Shown: positions 12,437-21,571, counted from the stretch's first letter. The stretch is DNA of 64,000 bases from Nonomuraea muscovyensis (GCF_014207745.1 NZ_JACHJB010000001.1:1612001-1676000); one strand, 5' to 3'. Numbers and translations are program-made. The notes: generated by a model from the letters alone, not told the origin.

Positions 12437-14446
12437 ATGGCCTACCGCTATGGCGCGTACCACGACGGCCCCGATCCCCTCGCCCCGCCGTACGACGTGC
12501 GGGCGGCGCTGGACGAGATGGGCGACGCCATCCTGTCCGGCTCCACCCCCGTGCACGCCCTGCGCGACCTGCTCAAGCGCGGCCTGCCGGGCGCGCAGGA
12601 GCGCAACGGCCTCGACGAGATGCTGCGCGAGGTGCGGCGCAGGCGCCGCGAGCTGCGCGAGCGCGGCCGGCTCGACGGCACTCTGGAGCAGGCCAGGGCG
12701 CTGCTCGACAAGGCGATCGGGCAGGAGCGGGCCGAGCTGTTCCCCGATCCGTCCGACGAGGCGCGGCTGCGCGAGAGCGAGCTGGACGCGCTGCCGGACG
12801 ACACCGCGAGCGCCATCCAGGAGCTGAGCGGCTACGAGTGGCGTTCGGCCGCCGCCCGGCGCACCTTCGAGGAGCTGCGCGACCTGCTGCGGCGCGAGGT
12901 GCTCGACAGCCAGTTCAAGGGACTGCGCGACGCGCTCGCCCACCCCGACCCGGAGGCCATGGAACGGGTCCGGCGGATGATGGCCGAGCTGAACGACATG
13001 CTCGACAGGGACTCCCGCGGCGAGCACACCCAGGCCGACTTCGACGCGTTCATGGGCGAGTACGGCGACCTGTTCCCCGAGCGGCCGCGCGACCTGGAGG
13101 AGCTCGTCGACATCCTGGCCCGCCGGGCGGCGGCCACCCAGCGGATGCTGGCCTCGATGACCCCGCGCCAGCGCGAGGAGCTCAACAACCTGATCAACCA
13201 GACCCTCGACCAGGCCGGCCTGTCGGACCAGATGCGCCGCCTCGGCGACGCGCTCGTCGCCCGCCGCCCCGACCTGGCGTGGAACGCCCCGGAGCGGCTC
13301 ACCGGCGAGGAGCCGCTCGGCATGGGCGACGCCGTCACCGCGCTGGAGGAGCTGGCCGACCTGACGCGGCTGGAGTCGACCCTGCGGCAGGACTACCCCG
13401 GCGCCCGGCTCGACGACATCGACGAGGCCGCGGTGCGCCGGGCGCTCGGCCGGTCGGCCGTGGACGACCTGGAGGCGCTGCGACGGATCGAGCGGGAGCT
13501 GGAGGAGCAGGGCTACCTGCTGCGCCGCCGCGGCAAGCTGGAGCTCACCCCCAAGGCCGTGCGGCGGCTGGGCGAGACCGCGCTGCGCCGGGTGTTCTCC
13601 TCGCTCGACGCGGGGCGGCGCGGCGACCACGACCAGCGCGACGCGGGCTCGGCCGGCGAGCTGACCGGGTCGTCACGGCCGTGGCGCTTCGGCGACGAGC
13701 AGCCCATCGACGTGGTGCGCACCCTGGTCAACGGCGTGCGCGGCGGCGGCCTGCGCCGCGCGGAGCCGGCCGGGGAAGCTGCCGGCGAGGGTGCCGGCCG
13801 TCGCGCCCGGGCCGGGTCGGTGGCGGTGCGGCTGTCGGTGGACGACTTCGAGGTGGCCGAGACCGAGCGGCGCAGCGCGGCGGCCGTGTGCCTGCTGGTC
13901 GACCTGTCGTACTCGATGGCCCTGCGCGGCACCTGGGCGGCGGCCAAGCAGACGGCGCTGGCCCTGCAGGCGCTGGTCGCCTCGAAGTTCCCGCAGGACG
14001 CCGTGCAGATCATCGGCTTCTCCAACTACGCGCGGGTGTTGCAGCCGGACGAGCTGGCGGGCCTCGACTGGGACATGGTCCAGGGCACCAACCTGCACCA
14101 CGCCCTGCTGATCGCGGGCCGACACCTCGACCGCCACCCCGACTTCGAGCCGGTCGTGCTGGTCGTCACCGACGGCGAGCCGACGGCTCACCTGCTGCGC
14201 AACGGCACGTCGGCGTTCGAGTGGCCGCCGTCACGCGAGACGCTGGAGCTCACGCTCGCGGAGGTCGACAAGATGACGCGGCGGCGGGCGACCCTCAACG
14301 TCTTCATGCTGGCGGCCGACGAGCGGCTGAAGGACTTCGTGGACGAGGTGGCGCGCCGCAACGGCGGCCGGGTCTTCTCCCCCAGCGCCGACCGGCTGGG
14401 CGAGTACGTCGTCAGCGACTTCCTGCGGGTGCGGCGCGCCCGCTGA
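12437..14446 (+). CDS. VWA domain protein, partner of the MoxR-type ATPase
   Basis: This 669-residue protein has a long charged helical N-terminal part (about 1-440) and a C-terminal von Willebrand A domain. The metal-ion-dependent adhesion site is visible as DLSYSM, followed by GTNLHHAL and VTDGEPTAH. In the family the VWA protein and the MoxR-type ATPase work together like the ChlD and ChlI subunits of magnesium chelatase. I chose the ATG at 12437; GTGs at 12425 and 12434 are possible. The target of the pair is unknown. Confidence 0.9.
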   Translation: MAYRYGAYHDGPDPLAPPYDVRAALDEMGDAILSGSTPVHALRDLLKRGLPGAQERNGLDEMLREVRRRRRELRERGRLDGTLEQARALLDKAIGQERAELFPDPSDEARLRESELDALPDDTASAIQELSGYEWRSAAARRTFEELRDLLRREVLDSQFKGLRDALAHPDPEAMERVRRMMAELNDMLDRDSRGEHTQADFDAFMGEYGDLFPERPRDLEELVDILARRAAATQRMLASMTPRQREELNNLINQTLDQAGLSDQMRRLGDALVARRPDLAWNAPERLTGEEPLGMGDAVTALEELADLTRLESTLRQDYPGARLDDIDEAAVRRALGRSAVDDLEALRRIERELEEQGYLLRRRGKLELTPKAVRRLGETALRRVFSSLDAGRRGDHDQRDAGSAGELTGSSRPWRFGDEQPIDVVRTLVNGVRGGGLRRAEPAGEAAGEGAGRRARAGSVAVRLSVDDFEVAETERRSAAAVCLLVDLSYSMALRGTWAAAKQTALALQALVASKFPQDAVQIIGFSNYARVLQPDELAGLDWDMVQGTNLHHALLIAGRHLDRHPDFEPVVLVVTDGEPTAHLLRNGTSAFEWPPSRETLELTLAEVDKMTRRRATLNVFMLAADERLKDFVDEVARRNGGRVFSPSADRLGEYVVSDFLRVRRAR

Positions 14447-14498
14447 ACCCGCTCGCGCGCGGCCGGGGGCCGGGCCGGGCCGGGCCGGTGGGTGAAGG

Positions 14499-14921
14499 TC
14501 AGGCCTCCACGAAGCGCACGTAGAAGTCGAGGGCGACGTCGAAACCGTCGCGGCAGTTGCGGTGGGAGCGGTAGCAGGGCCGGAACGCCGTGCTGGCGCC
14601 CACTCCGGCGCGGGCGTCGCCGAGTGCCTGCGGCACCCGCTCCGGCCGGGGCAGCAGCCCGCCGCCCAGGTAGCGGACGCCCGACAGCTCGGTGTGCCGG
14701 CCGCGCCCCCCGGCGACGAAGTGGCCGAACCGCCACCCGCTCTCCTCGTCCCAGACCAGCGCGCTGCCGTCGGCCAGCAGGACAGTCGCGTCACGCGGAT
14801 CGCAGGGGCCCTCCCACCAGTCGGCGGCCTCGGGTCCGAGCACGTCCACGACGCGCCGCACATAGCAGACCGGCTGCTGCAGCCACTCGTCGGAATACGG
14901 CTCGACATGCCTGATGGCCAC
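14499..14921 (-). CDS. DUF6292-like protein of unknown function
   Basis: This 140-residue soluble protein has VCYVRRVVDVLG near the N-terminus and a WDEESGWRFGHF block, a pattern I associate with actinobacterial DUF6292 proteins (tentative). I chose the GTG at 14921 because AAGGGG lies about 9 bases upstream; the frame stays open further up but crosses what looks like a promoter region. It has no signal peptide or membrane segment. The GC-only tract at 14461-14490 just after its stop contains GGGCC repeats. Confidence 0.7.
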   Translation of the reverse strand: MAIRHVEPYSDEWLQQPVCYVRRVVDVLGPEAADWWEGPCDPRDATVLLADGSALVWDEESGWRFGHFVAGGRGRHTELSGVRYLGGGLLPRPERVPQALGDARAGVGASTAFRPCYRSHRNCRDGFDVALDFYVRFVEA

Positions 14922-15060
14922 GGACGGCACCCCCTTGTGCCCAATGGGTAAGTAAAACGGAACGATTGCCAACCATACCCGCGCCGAACTTATTCCGAGA
15001 CCAGAGCGTCTAGTCATTAGGGACGATATTTCCGCCCGGCACGGGGAAGCAGGCACTGTC

Positions 15061-15186
15061 ATGATTGCCATGATTCTTCTGATCACGCTGATGATCGTGG
15101 CCGTCGCGGCCACGGAGCTCGTGCTGCACTGTGCCGCCAGGGGGAAGGAGAGTGTCGAGTCACCGGCCGAGATCGTCGCCGACTAG
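15061..15186 (+). CDS. Small single-pass membrane protein (41 residues)
   Basis: A short frame encodes a hydrophobic helix (residues 1-24: Met, Ile, Leu, Val and Ala) followed by a polar tail ending ESPAEIVAD. GGGGAAG lies at a plausible distance before the ATG. It ends 10 bases before the start of the next membrane protein and could be co-transcribed with it. Function is unknown, and a chance frame cannot be excluded. Confidence 0.4.
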   Translation: MIAMILLITLMIVAVAATELVLHCAARGKESVESPAEIVAD

Positions 15187-15196
15187 TCTCAGCGAC

Positions 15197-15625
15197 ATGT
15201 CCCTGCTTCTCTGGCTGCACATCGGATTCGCGATCTTCACGATCGGACCGCTCACCGCCGCGACCATGGCCGCGCCACGCGCCATACGCGCCAAGGACGT
15301 CGCCGTCCTGCGCAACATCCAGCGCACGACGCGCATCTACAGCATCGGCTCGCTGGGTGTGCTGGTGTTCGGCATCGCGCTGGGCGTGACCCTCGGCGAC
15401 GGCCTGCTGGGCAGGTGGCACATGACGGCGTCGATGACGCTGTTCATCGTCGCGATCGTGATGCTGTTCATCATCGACCGCGACCTGCGCGCCGCCGTCC
15501 GTGCCCTCTCGAACGAGGAGACGGACGACGACGCCAAGGTGCAGAACGGCAGGATCGCCGCCATCAGCGGCCTCCTGGCCGTCATCTGGCTGGTGATCCT
15601 GGCATTGATGATCTTCCCGAGCTGA
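15197..15625 (+). CDS. Four-helix integral membrane protein (DUF2269-like)
   Basis: This 142-residue protein has four predicted membrane segments (about 2-24, 50-70, 78-95 and 118-140). The first helix contains a His (LHIGFAIFTIGPL), as in DUF2269-type membrane proteins, some of which are thought to bind heme or metals. I chose the ATG at 15197; the frame is open further upstream but would overlap the small membrane protein gene. It is convergent with metB, with a gap of 9 bases. Confidence 0.8.
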   Translation: MSLLLWLHIGFAIFTIGPLTAATMAAPRAIRAKDVAVLRNIQRTTRIYSIGSLGVLVFGIALGVTLGDGLLGRWHMTASMTLFIVAIVMLFIIDRDLRAAVRALSNEETDDDAKVQNGRIAAISGLLAVIWLVILALMIFPS

Positions 15626-15634
15626 CCGACGGGA

Positions 15635-16774
15635 TCAGCCCAGCGCCCGGGTGAGGTCGGCGAGCAGGTCGTCGACCGTCTCGATGCCGACCGAGAGCCG
15701 CACCAGGTCGGCCGGCACCTCCAGCGGCGAGCCCGCCGCCGAGGCGTGCGTCATCCTGCCGGGGTGCTCGATCAGCGACTCGACGCCGCCGAGCGACTCC
15801 CCCAGCGTGAAGAGCTCGGCCCGGTTGCACACCGCGACCGCCTCGGCCTCGCCGCCCGCCACGCGGAACGACACCATGCCCCCGAACCTCTTCATCTGCT
15901 TGGCCGCCGCCTCGTGCCCCGGGTGCCCGGCGAGCCCCGGATAGAGCACGTGGGTCACGCGCGGGTGCGCCAGCAGCAGGTCGACCACGCGTTCGGCGTT
16001 GTCGCAGTGGCGGTCCATGCGCACGCCGAGGGTCTTCAGCCCGCGCAGCGTCAGCCAGGCGTCGAACGGCCCGGCCACGGCGCCCATGGAGTTCTGGTGG
16101 TAGGCCAGCTCCTCGCCGAGCCCCTGGTCGGCCGCCACGAGCGCGCCGCCGACCACGTCGGAGTGGCCGCCGATGTACTTGGTCGTCGAGTGCACGACCA
16201 CGTCGGCGCCGAGCGCGAGCGGCTGCTGCAGGTAGGGCGAGGCGAAGGTGTTGTCGACGACCAGCAGCGCCCCGTTGTCGTGGGCGAGCTGCGCCAGGGC
16301 GGCGATGTCGGCGATGCCGAGCAGCGGGTTGGTGGGCGTCTCCACCCATACGATCTTCGTCTTCTGCGTCATCGCCGCGGCCACGGCGTTGAGGTCGCCG
16401 AGCGGCACCGGGTCGTAGTGCAGGCCCCAGCGCGAGTGCACCTTGGCGAACAGCCTGTAGGTGCCGCCGTAGGCGTCGTTCGGGATGATGACGTGGTCCT
16501 GCGGCTTGCACACGGTGCGCAGCAGGGTGTCCTCGGCCGCCAGGCCGGAGGCGAAGGCCAGACCCCGCGCGCCGCCCTCCACGGCGGCGAGCGCCTCTTC
16601 GAGCGCGGTGCGGGTGGGGTTGGCCGAGCGGCTGTACTCGTATCCGGAACGCAGGCCGCCCACGCCGTCCTGCTTGTAGGTGGATGTGGCGTAGATCGGT
16701 GGCACGACGGCGCCGGTCAGCGGGTCAGGCTCCTGACCTGCGTGGATCGCCAGGGTTTCAAAACCGTTGGTCAT
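15635..16774 (-). CDS. metB: Cystathionine gamma-synthase (Cys/Met metabolism PLP enzyme)
   Basis: This 379-residue PLP enzyme joins an activated homoserine to cysteine to give cystathionine. The PLP lysine lies in HSTTKYIGGHSD, and the family blocks YSRSANPTR, FASGLAAEDT and VETPTNPLLG are present. Close relatives act as gamma-lyases, and sequence alone cannot settle which activity dominates. A cystathionine beta-synthase gene lies 7 kb away, so both directions of transsulfuration may be served. A strong hairpin sits in the upstream gap. Confidence 0.92.
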   Translation of the reverse strand: MTNGFETLAIHAGQEPDPLTGAVVPPIYATSTYKQDGVGGLRSGYEYSRSANPTRTALEEALAAVEGGARGLAFASGLAAEDTLLRTVCKPQDHVIIPNDAYGGTYRLFAKVHSRWGLHYDPVPLGDLNAVAAAMTQKTKIVWVETPTNPLLGIADIAALAQLAHDNGALLVVDNTFASPYLQQPLALGADVVVHSTTKYIGGHSDVVGGALVAADQGLGEELAYHQNSMGAVAGPFDAWLTLRGLKTLGVRMDRHCDNAERVVDLLLAHPRVTHVLYPGLAGHPGHEAAAKQMKRFGGMVSFRVAGGEAEAVAVCNRAELFTLGESLGGVESLIEHPGRMTHASAAGSPLEVPADLVRLSVGIETVDDLLADLTRALG

Positions 16775-16793
16775 ACGGCCACGGTAACGGAAG

Positions 16794-16829
16794 CGGCCCG
16801 CGACCCGTTCCCCAACGGGTCGCGGGCCG
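16794..16829. terminator. Strong 16-bp hairpin upstream of metB
   Basis: The perfect 16-bp stem (16794-16809 with 16814-16829, loop CCCC) lies 20 bases upstream of the metB start and 106 bases after the minus-strand gene that ends at 16935. Most likely it ends that transcript. An attenuation role for metB is possible, but nothing else points to it. Confidence 0.65.
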
Positions 16830-16934
16830 AGCCGGGCGCGGGTCTCCCCACCGCGCCCGCCGGGTCGTGCCCCCTGTCAGCGGCACGGGCCCGGAGCCTG
16901 GGCGAGCCTTGACGAGCCCAAACGCCCCCGCGGC

Positions 16935-17252
16935 TCAGGCGGCGCGGGGCGCGGGCCGGTCGTCGCGGGCGCGGTCCGCCAGGCGCACCACGGTGGCCTG
17001 CCCCGTGGCCTGCCCCGTGGCCTGCCCCGTGGCGGGCACAGCGGCGGGCACAGCGGCGGGCGCCGTGACAGACACCGTGGCCTGCCCGGCGGCTTCCTGC
17101 GTCGCCCGCACGCGCGGCGCCTCGATGTGGCGCCCGCTGCCGCCCTGCGCCGGCTCCCCGTTGATGCGCGACAGCAGCACGGGGTCCGCCAGCGCGAGCA
17201 GCAGCCCGACGACCAGCCCGACACCCAGCAGCACGAATCCGATGACCACCAT
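16935..17252 (-). CDS. Small membrane protein with a GQAT-repeat tail
   Basis: This 105-residue protein has one N-terminal membrane segment (about 2-24, VIGFVLLGVGLVVGLLLAL) followed by a low-complexity tail. The tail includes two PAAV-type units and three tandem GQAT units encoded by perfect 12-bp DNA repeats. The C-terminus is Arg/Asp-rich. Function is unknown. The membrane segment and coding-type base use support it as a real gene. Confidence 0.65.
   Translation of the reverse strand: MVVIGFVLLGVGLVVGLLLALADPVLLSRINGEPAQGGSGRHIEAPRVRATQEAAGQATVSVTAPAAVPAAVPATGQATGQATGQATVVRLADRARDDRPAPRAA
16993..17055. repeat. Tandem 12-bp repeats inside the small membrane protein gene
   Basis: The unit gtggcctgcccc occurs three times in a row (16993-17028). 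A second unit, gcgggcacagcg, occurs twice (17032-17055). Both periods are multiples of three, so unit gain or loss would keep the reading frame. Confidence 0.85.
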
Positions 17253-17390
17253 GGCCGTTCCCCTTCCGACGCCTCCAGCATCGTCGAGACTCCCGCCCCG
17301 GCGCCTCCGCTGAAGGGTGGGTCGGCGCCGGATTCCCTCGGCCGATCGGTCGATCCGGGCAGTCCGACTTCCGGCCTAGGCTGAGGCAGC

Positions 17391-18548
17391 GTGGGGGAGT
17401 CCAAGCGCATCGTCTACTGGATCCGCCGGCTGAGCGAGATCGCCATGCTCGGCTGGCTGAGCATGATGCTGCTGGCAGATCTGGCCGTCGCGATCAACCA
17501 GGGCGGCCCGCAGTGGCTGGTGCCCGGCGCGGGGGCGGCGGGCATGGTGGCCGTGGTGCTGCGGCGCCGCCACCGGGTGCGGGGGTTCCTGCTCATGCTC
17601 GCGCTGTCCCTCGCCGTCTCGCTGATCATCGCGCTGACCGGCGCGCACGGGGTGCCCGGCTCGGCGGAGACGGGCGCGCTGCTCGTGCTCACCATCGGCG
17701 CGCTGCGCCACGTCCAGCCGGTACGGCGCGCCACGCTGTTCGCCGTCGCGTCGCTGGTGGTCCTCATGGCCGAGGGCGTCGCCCGCGACTACTACAACTC
17801 CGGTCTGGTCTTCTCGTTCATGCTGTTCGCCGGCTGGTCGATGGCCGCGGGCGTCGGCGGCTACCTGCGTTTCCAGCAGGAGCGCCGCGACGAGGCCGTC
17901 CACTCCGTACGCCGGGCCGAGCGCCTGGAGCTGGCCCGCGAGCTGCACGACCTGGTGGCCCACCACATCACCGGCATCGTCGTGCAGGCCCAGGCGGCCC
18001 GCACGGTGGCTGAGCTGAAGCCCGAGGCCGTGGTGCCCGCCCTCGACGCCATCGCGACCGCCGGCGGCGACGCGCTCACCTCGATGCGGCGCCTGGTGAC
18101 CGTGCTGCGGGCCGAGGAGCGGGCCGACCGCACCCCGGGCACGTCGCTGGCCGACCTGCGCCACCTCACCGAACGGTTCGCGGCGAACGGGCCGCGGGTG
18201 GCGTTCGAGATCGCGCAGGGCATCGACGACACCACCCTGCCGCCCGAGGTGATGACGACGCTGCACCGGGTGCTGCAGGAGGCGCTGACCAACGTGCGCA
18301 AGCACGCGCCCGCCACGGCGTGGGTGGAGGCGGCGCTGCGGCGCTTCGACGGGTGCGTGGTGCTGCGGGTGCGCAACTACGGTGCGGCCTCAGACAGCCG
18401 GGGGGCCGACCCCCGGGTGTCGCGGCTGGGTGGCGGGTTCGGGCTGGTCGGGATGGCCGAGCGGGTGGAGGCGCTCGGCGGCCGGCTGTACGCGGGCCCG
18501 TCCCCCGAAGGCGCCTGGGAAGTGGTCGCCGAGTTCCCGCTCGCCTGA
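17391..18548 (+). CDS. Two-component sensor histidine kinase (HisKA_3 type), orphan
   Basis: This 385-residue kinase has four to five N-terminal membrane helices (about 12-160). The dimerisation/phosphoacceptor domain is ELHDLVAHHITGIVVQAQ (His about residue 186), and a HATPase domain follows with the N-box LHRVLQEALTNVRKHA and the G-box GGFGLVGMAERVEALGG. This is the NarX/DesK-like class that normally pairs with a LuxR-type response regulator. No response regulator is adjacent. The last 159 bases are shared, on the opposite strand, with the end of an AfsR-like regulator gene. Confidence 0.93.
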   Translation: MGESKRIVYWIRRLSEIAMLGWLSMMLLADLAVAINQGGPQWLVPGAGAAGMVAVVLRRRHRVRGFLLMLALSLAVSLIIALTGAHGVPGSAETGALLVLTIGALRHVQPVRRATLFAVASLVVLMAEGVARDYYNSGLVFSFMLFAGWSMAAGVGGYLRFQQERRDEAVHSVRRAERLELARELHDLVAHHITGIVVQAQAARTVAELKPEAVVPALDAIATAGGDALTSMRRLVTVLRAEERADRTPGTSLADLRHLTERFAANGPRVAFEIAQGIDDTTLPPEVMTTLHRVLQEALTNVRKHAPATAWVEAALRRFDGCVVLRVRNYGAASDSRGADPRVSRLGGGFGLVGMAERVEALGGRLYAGPSPEGAWEVVAEFPLA

Positions 18549-21509
18549 GAGGCGGGCCCGCTCCCACGCGGCCTCGTCGATCGCGCCGCGGACACGGGCG
18601 GTGATCCGCTCGACGTCGAAGCTCTCCCCGGCGGCCAGCGGCGTGCCCACCGCCCGCCTGACCGCCGCCGCCGCGCCGAGCAGCCGGGCCGCCTCCGCGT
18701 GGTCGCCCGCCAGCGACACCGCGCCGGCCAGCCCCTCCAGCGCCAGGGCGATCCCCCGCGGGTCGCCGCTGGCCAGCGCCGCCTCGTGGCCCGCCCGCTG
18801 CCTGGTCAACGCGGTCTCGGCGTCGCCCCGCTGCTCGGCGGCGAAGCCCAGCTCGGCCATGAGGAACGCGATCCCGGACGTCCCGCGCACCTCTCGCAGC
18901 CAGTCCAGCCAGGGCGTCAGCAGCGCCTCCGCGCGCTCGTGGTCGCCCTGCCGCCGGGCGCTCAGGGCCAGGCCGAGCACGGCGTGCTCCTCGGCCGACT
19001 TGTACGACTGCGCCACGGCCAGCCGCCGGGCCCGCTCGTGGTAGTCGTCGGCCGCGGCGTAGTCGCCCGCCAGCAGCGCGGTGCGGCCCAGGGCCGACAG
19101 CTTGAACGAGGTCTCGACGCCGAGCCGCTGCGCCAGGCGCAGCTCCTCCTGGCGCAGCCGCGCCGCCTCGGCGTAGTCGCCGCTCATCTCGGCCAGCCGG
19201 TCGAGGCTGTCCATGGCCTCCATCCGCCCCCACGCGTCGCCGAGCTCGGTGAACAGGGCGAGGCTGCGCTCGGCGTCGCGCCGCATGGCCGTCAGGTCGC
19301 CGTGGAAGAGCCGGAGCCTGGCGCGCTGGGCGAGCGCCGCGGCGGTCCCCCACCGGTCGCCCAGCCGCTCGAACGCGGCCAGTGCCCGGCCCACCGCCGC
19401 CTCGTGCGCCTCGTGGTCGCCGTACGCCCACCGGACGTGCGTCAGGAACCAGCCGGCCAGCGCGCGGCCGGGCTCGTCGAGGTCGGCATGATGGACGGGC
19501 GGTGGCCGCTCGCCGGTGAGCAGGGTCATCCCCGCGAGCCAGACCGACGCCGTGGCCGCCTCGTCCGGCGGCCCGCCCCTGGCCAGCGCGGCGGCCAGCG
19601 CCCTGCGGGCCTCCCCCAGCCTGCCGCGCAGGAACCAGTACCAGGACAGCGCGTTGGCCAGGCGGAGCGGCTCGGGACCGGCCAGGGCGAGGCGCAGGTT
19701 GGCGCCTTCGGCGTCGAGCCGGTCCAGCCATTCGAGCTGGCGGGGGCCGCGCAGGTCGGCCCGTTCCGCCAGCTCGGTGTAGTGGCGCGCGTGCCGTTCG
19801 CCGATCGTCTCCAGCTCTCCGGCCTCGGCGAGCCGTTCGGCGCAGTAGGCCGCCACCGACTCCAGCAGCCGGTACCTCGGCCCGTGCCCGGTCCCGGCCG
19901 CCACCACGACCAGCGACCGGTCCACCAGCCGGGCCATCGTGTCGAGGACGTCCACGCCCGGCTCGGCGCACACCTCCTCGGCCGCCTCCAGCGTGCAGCC
20001 GTCGGCGTGCGCGGCCAGCCGCCGCAGCACGACCCGTTCCGGCTCGGTCAGCAGCCCCCAGCTCCAGTCGATCGTCGCCCGGAGCGTGCGCTGCCGGGGC
20101 GGGGCGTCGCGCACACCCGCGCTGAGCAGCCTGAACCGGTCGTCGAGCCGGTCGGCCACCCCGCGCACGCCGAGGGCGCGCACCCGCGTGGCGGCCAGCT
20201 CCAGGGCGAGCGGGATGCCGTCCAGGCGGCGGCAGACGGTCACGACGTCCTCGTCCGCCCCGATCCCGGCGCGCGCGGTGAACAGCCGGACCGCGTCGGG
20301 CTCCGGCAGCGGCCCCACGGGCAGCACGCGCTCCCCGGTGAGGCCCAGCGGCTCCTGGCTGGTGGCCAGCACCCGCAGACCCGGCGCGCCCCGCAGCAGC
20401 GCGAGCACCAGAGCGGCCACCTCCTCCACCATGTGCTCGCAGTTGTCGAGGACGAGCAGCATGCGCTTGGCGGCCAGGGCGGCGGCCAGCCGCGGCGGCA
20501 ACGGGGCCGCCCCGTCGTCGCGGACCCCCAGCACGGCCGCCACGGCCTGCGCCGCCTCGCCGGCGCCCGCCAGCTCGACCAGCCACACCCCGTCCGGGAA
20601 CCCGGCCCCCGGCGCCCCGTCGAGGACCGCGCGGGCGGCCTCCAGGGCGAGGCTGGTCTTGCCGACGCCGCCGGCGCCCGTGAGCGTGACCAGGCGGGCC
20701 GAGGCGAGCAGGTCGCCGATCGTGGCCAGTTCGGCCGCCCGCCCCACCAGGCCGGTGAGGGGCGCGGGCAGGTTGGCGGGCACGGGGGGAGGCCCGGTGA
20801 GGGCGGGGTCCTGGCGCAGGACAGCCTCGTGCAGCGCGGCCAGCTCCGGCGACGGGTCCACTCCCAGTTCCTCGGCCAGCCGCTCGCGCAGCGAGGCGTA
20901 CACCGCCAGCGCCTCCCCCTGGCGGCCGCCCCGGTAGAGGGCTTTCATGTGCAGCCCGTGCAGCCGTTCGCGCAGCGGATGCCGGGCCACGAGGGTGGCC
21001 AGGTCGGCGTCCCGGCCGAGCGCGAGCCGCAGCTCCGCCTGCTCCTCCAGGGCGCTCAGCCGCGCCTCCTCCAGGCGCGCCCGCTCGGCGCGGGCGAAGG
21101 GCGCGTCGGCGAAGTCGGCGTAGGCGGGACCGCGCCACAGCGCCAGCGCCTCGTCGAGCCGGGCCGCCCGCTCGCGCGGGTCGGCGGAGCGCAGGGCGAG
21201 CAGCTCGTCGAAGCGGGCGGCGTCCGACCAGTGGTCCGCCAGCCGGTAGCCGGCCGGGCCGTGCACGACCAGGCCGGGGTCGCCGAGGGCGCGGCGGAGC
21301 TGGGAGACGCGCGCCTGCAGGGTGCCCATGGGGTTGCGCGACGGCCGCTCGCCCCACACGTCGTCGATCAGCCGCTCGGCCCGTACCGGCCCGCCCCCGT
21401 GTGCGAGCAGGTCGGCCAGCAGGGCGCGCACCTTGGGCTCGCCCACCGGGACGGGCCTGCCGTCGTTCGCCCACACCTCCAGGGGGCCGAGCACTCCGAA
21501 ACGCACCAC
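18390..21509 (-). CDS. AfsR/SARP-type transcriptional regulator with BTAD, NB-ARC and TPR domains
   Basis: This 1039-residue regulator begins with an OmpR-like winged helix (about 1-90), then a bacterial transcriptional activation domain (about 95-245). An NB-ARC-type ATPase (about 270-520) carries Walker A in LTGAGGVGKTSLAL and LLVLDNCEHM. A long helical TPR-like region follows. Such proteins activate secondary metabolism or local enzyme genes. The start is close to the divergent imine-reductase-like gene (62 bases), its likely target. The final 50 or so residues are Pro/Arg-rich, fall outside the TPR region and overlap the histidine kinase gene, so they are probably read-through sequence after loss of an earlier stop. 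Confidence 0.9.
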   Translation of the reverse strand: MVRFGVLGPLEVWANDGRPVPVGEPKVRALLADLLAHGGGPVRAERLIDDVWGERPSRNPMGTLQARVSQLRRALGDPGLVVHGPAGYRLADHWSDAARFDELLALRSADPRERAARLDEALALWRGPAYADFADAPFARAERARLEEARLSALEEQAELRLALGRDADLATLVARHPLRERLHGLHMKALYRGGRQGEALAVYASLRERLAEELGVDPSPELAALHEAVLRQDPALTGPPPVPANLPAPLTGLVGRAAELATIGDLLASARLVTLTGAGGVGKTSLALEAARAVLDGAPGAGFPDGVWLVELAGAGEAAQAVAAVLGVRDDGAAPLPPRLAAALAAKRMLLVLDNCEHMVEEVAALVLALLRGAPGLRVLATSQEPLGLTGERVLPVGPLPEPDAVRLFTARAGIGADEDVVTVCRRLDGIPLALELAATRVRALGVRGVADRLDDRFRLLSAGVRDAPPRQRTLRATIDWSWGLLTEPERVVLRRLAAHADGCTLEAAEEVCAEPGVDVLDTMARLVDRSLVVVAAGTGHGPRYRLLESVAAYCAERLAEAGELETIGERHARHYTELAERADLRGPRQLEWLDRLDAEGANLRLALAGPEPLRLANALSWYWFLRGRLGEARRALAAALARGGPPDEAATASVWLAGMTLLTGERPPPVHHADLDEPGRALAGWFLTHVRWAYGDHEAHEAAVGRALAAFERLGDRWGTAAALAQRARLRLFHGDLTAMRRDAERSLALFTELGDAWGRMEAMDSLDRLAEMSGDYAEAARLRQEELRLAQRLGVETSFKLSALGRTALLAGDYAAADDYHERARRLAVAQSYKSAEEHAVLGLALSARRQGDHERAEALLTPWLDWLREVRGTSGIAFLMAELGFAAEQRGDAETALTRQRAGHEAALASGDPRGIALALEGLAGAVSLAGDHAEAARLLGAAAAVRRAVGTPLAAGESFDVERITARVRGAIDEAAWERARLSGERELGDHFPGAFGGRARVQPAAERLHPLGHPDQPEPATQPRHPGVGPPAV

Positions 21510-21571
21510 GCCATCATCAACCCGTAGCGGACCCGAAGGATTTCCGTGGCGGCCCGCCGGATGGTGGAGCC

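Noticed and set aside
14499..15113. Longer 204-residue form of the DUF6292-like protein
   Set aside because: The added N-terminal part crosses an AT-richer promoter-like gap and is not protein-like; the GTG at 14921 has a good ribosome site.
18166..21474. 1102-codon minus-strand frame over the AfsR-like gene
   Set aside because: It is Gly/Arg/Ala low complexity, a frame-shifted shadow of the real regulator, whose winged helix and NB-ARC motifs are in the other frame.
18699..21527. 942-codon plus-strand frame
   Set aside because: Antisense shadow of the AfsR-like regulator; no recognisable motif.
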